DNA of 13,032 nt from contig DAINCF010000178.1 of NCBI GenBank assembly GCA_036732565.1, forward strand, positions 1 through 13,032, given 5' to 3'. A program made the translations under genes and the position numbers. The notes under the pieces were generated by a model. The model saw only the letters and a program-made list of their open reading frames with translations, was not told the DNA's origin and ran no database searches. Numbering within the stretch: position 1 is the stretch's first letter; each line of letters begins with the position of its first letter. Origin of the DNA: JAIVJN01 sp036732565 (GTDB lineage: Bacteria; Acidobacteriota; Vicinamibacteria; Vicinamibacterales; UBA2999). Shown one piece after another: positions 12,311-13,032 of this stretch.

Positions 12311-13032
12311 TCGCCTCCTACGAGCGCCCATTGTCCGTGGATGAGGCGCTGGCCCGGGATCCGGTCTCGCATACTTACCTCGCTGGCGGCACCGACCTCA
12401 TACCCCTGATGCGCAGCGACCAGCGACGGGACTGGCGTCTGGTAGACCTGCGCGACGCTGGCATCTCGGACGCGGTGAGCCTGGTCGAGGACGTCCTGAG
12501 CGTCGGCGCGGGCGCTACGCTCGCGACATTGGCCACGCACCCTCTGGTCGCGGTTCACGCACCAGCCCTCGGGCAGGCCGCCCGTGCGAGCGCGTCACCG
12601 CAGGTGCGAAACCGAGCGACGATCGGGGGCAACCTGTTGCAGCGGACCCGGTGCCGATTCTTTCGAGACCCGCTGTTCCCCTGCAACAAACGCGAGTCGG
12701 GCTCCGGCTGCCCGGCGCACGATGGCGATCGCAGTCGGCACGCCATCCTCGGCGCCAGCCCCGCGTGCGCGGCCGTCCATGCGTCGGACTGCGCGGTGGC
12801 GCTCCTGGCGCTCGGGGCTCGACTGCACTTGCGCAGCCGTCATGCGACTCGGATCGTGCCGTTGGCCGAGTTCTACCTCCTCCCTGGCGACACGCCTTGG
12901 CGCGAATCCGTGCTCGCGCCGGGCGAGCTCGTCATCGCGATCGAGTTCGAGCGGGCACCCCGTTCGGCCTACGTCAAGATCCGCGACCGCGCCGCCTTCG
13001 AGTTTGCACTCGTCTCTGCGGCGGTTACGCAG
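12307..13032 (+). CDS. FAD-binding (PaoB/YagS-like) subunit of the molybdenum hydroxylase, 3' truncated by window edge
   Basis: 242 codons are visible and the frame is open to the window end. The sequence opens IASYERPLSVDEALARD, the standard start of the CoxM/FAD_binding_5 family, so a TTG at 12307 overlapping the upstream stop by four bases (TTGA) is the likely initiator; a GTG at 12337 would cut the first strand. The FAD pyrophosphate motifs are YLAGGTDLIPLM (24-35) and TIGGNLLQRT (105-114). Immediately after comes RCRFFRDPLFPCNKRE and SGSGCPA, then HAILGASPACAAVH, supplying Cys116, Cys126, Cys135 and Cys154. This cysteine insertion is the mark of E. coli PaoB (YagS) type subunits, which carry a [4Fe-4S] cluster in addition to FAD, and is absent from ordinary CoxM/XDH-M subunits. 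The complex should oxidise an aldehyde or N-heterocycle; the substrate is not deducible here. Confidence 0.88.
   Translation, partial: MIASYERPLSVDEALARDPVSHTYLAGGTDLIPLMRSDQRRDWRLVDLRDAGISDAVSLVEDVLSVGAGATLATLATHPLVAVHAPALGQAARASASPQVRNRATIGGNLLQRTRCRFFRDPLFPCNKRESGSGCPAHDGDRSRHAILGASPACAAVHASDCAVALLALGARLHLRSRHATRIVPLAEFYLLPGDTPWRESVLAPGELVIAIEFERAPRSAYVKIRDRAAFEFALVSAAVTQ

Noticed and set aside
1..13032. CRISPR arrays, tRNA/rRNA genes, insertion sequences or prophage genes
   Set aside because: No regularly spaced repeats, cloverleaf-like sequences, transposase motifs or terminal inverted repeats were found by eye; a covariance-model scan would be needed to exclude small RNAs.

Overview
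This GC-rich window (13,032 bases) reads like a soil-type Acidobacteriota genome, most plausibly class Vicinamibacteria. The main clue is a large two-module MacB/FtsX permease of the kind expanded in that phylum (ADOP family). High GC, dense packing and frequent stop/start overlaps agree with this, but the assignment is inference: no rRNA or marker gene is present.

Layout. (1) 3-761, +: C-terminal TPR part of a large LuxR/AfsR-like regulator, cut by the window edge. (2) 811-3581, +: EHN-type epoxide hydrolase, an exported cupin, and a Tat-exported thioredoxin-fold protein with an unusual active site, ending at a perfect hairpin. (3) 3583-3804: C-terminal remnant of a serine beta-lactamase-like hydrolase. 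(4) 3825-5461, +: a two-gene unit with an F420/NADP-oxidoreductase-like Rossmann protein and an SDR, overlapping by ATGA. (5) 9724-5474, -: a cassette of five genes: a small Cys-Cys protein, a small four-helix membrane protein with a Cys-Cys pair, a stand-alone CopZ-N-type Fe-S metallochaperone, a MerR regulator with a mercury-type three-cysteine pattern, and the ADOP permease. (6) 9725-10109: a divergent intergenic region. (7) 10110-10679, +: a RibD/DHFR-like reductase. (8) 10852 to the right edge, +: a second MerR regulator (BmrR-like), then the [2Fe-2S] and FAD subunits of a PaoABC/YagTSR-like molybdenum hydroxylase, the latter cut by the window edge.

How the parts work together. The most interesting region is 8379-9724. 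Two closely related MerR-type promoters (TTGACT, 20-base spacer containing a dyad, weak -10) precede the membrane protein and the metallochaperone. They strongly resemble ZntR/MerR-class operators. The MerR regulator is the second gene of the unit driven by one of them, which predicts a positive feedback loop. The cassette has no recognisable metal-export ATPase, MerA, MerT or MerP. It therefore looks like a minimal or alternative thiophilic-metal response built from poorly characterised cysteine proteins and followed almost directly by an ADOP permease. A third MerR-type promoter overlaps the stop codon of the second MerR gene and points at the molybdenum hydroxylase genes, suggesting that this regulator controls them. 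No tRNA, rRNA, CRISPR array or insertion sequence was seen.
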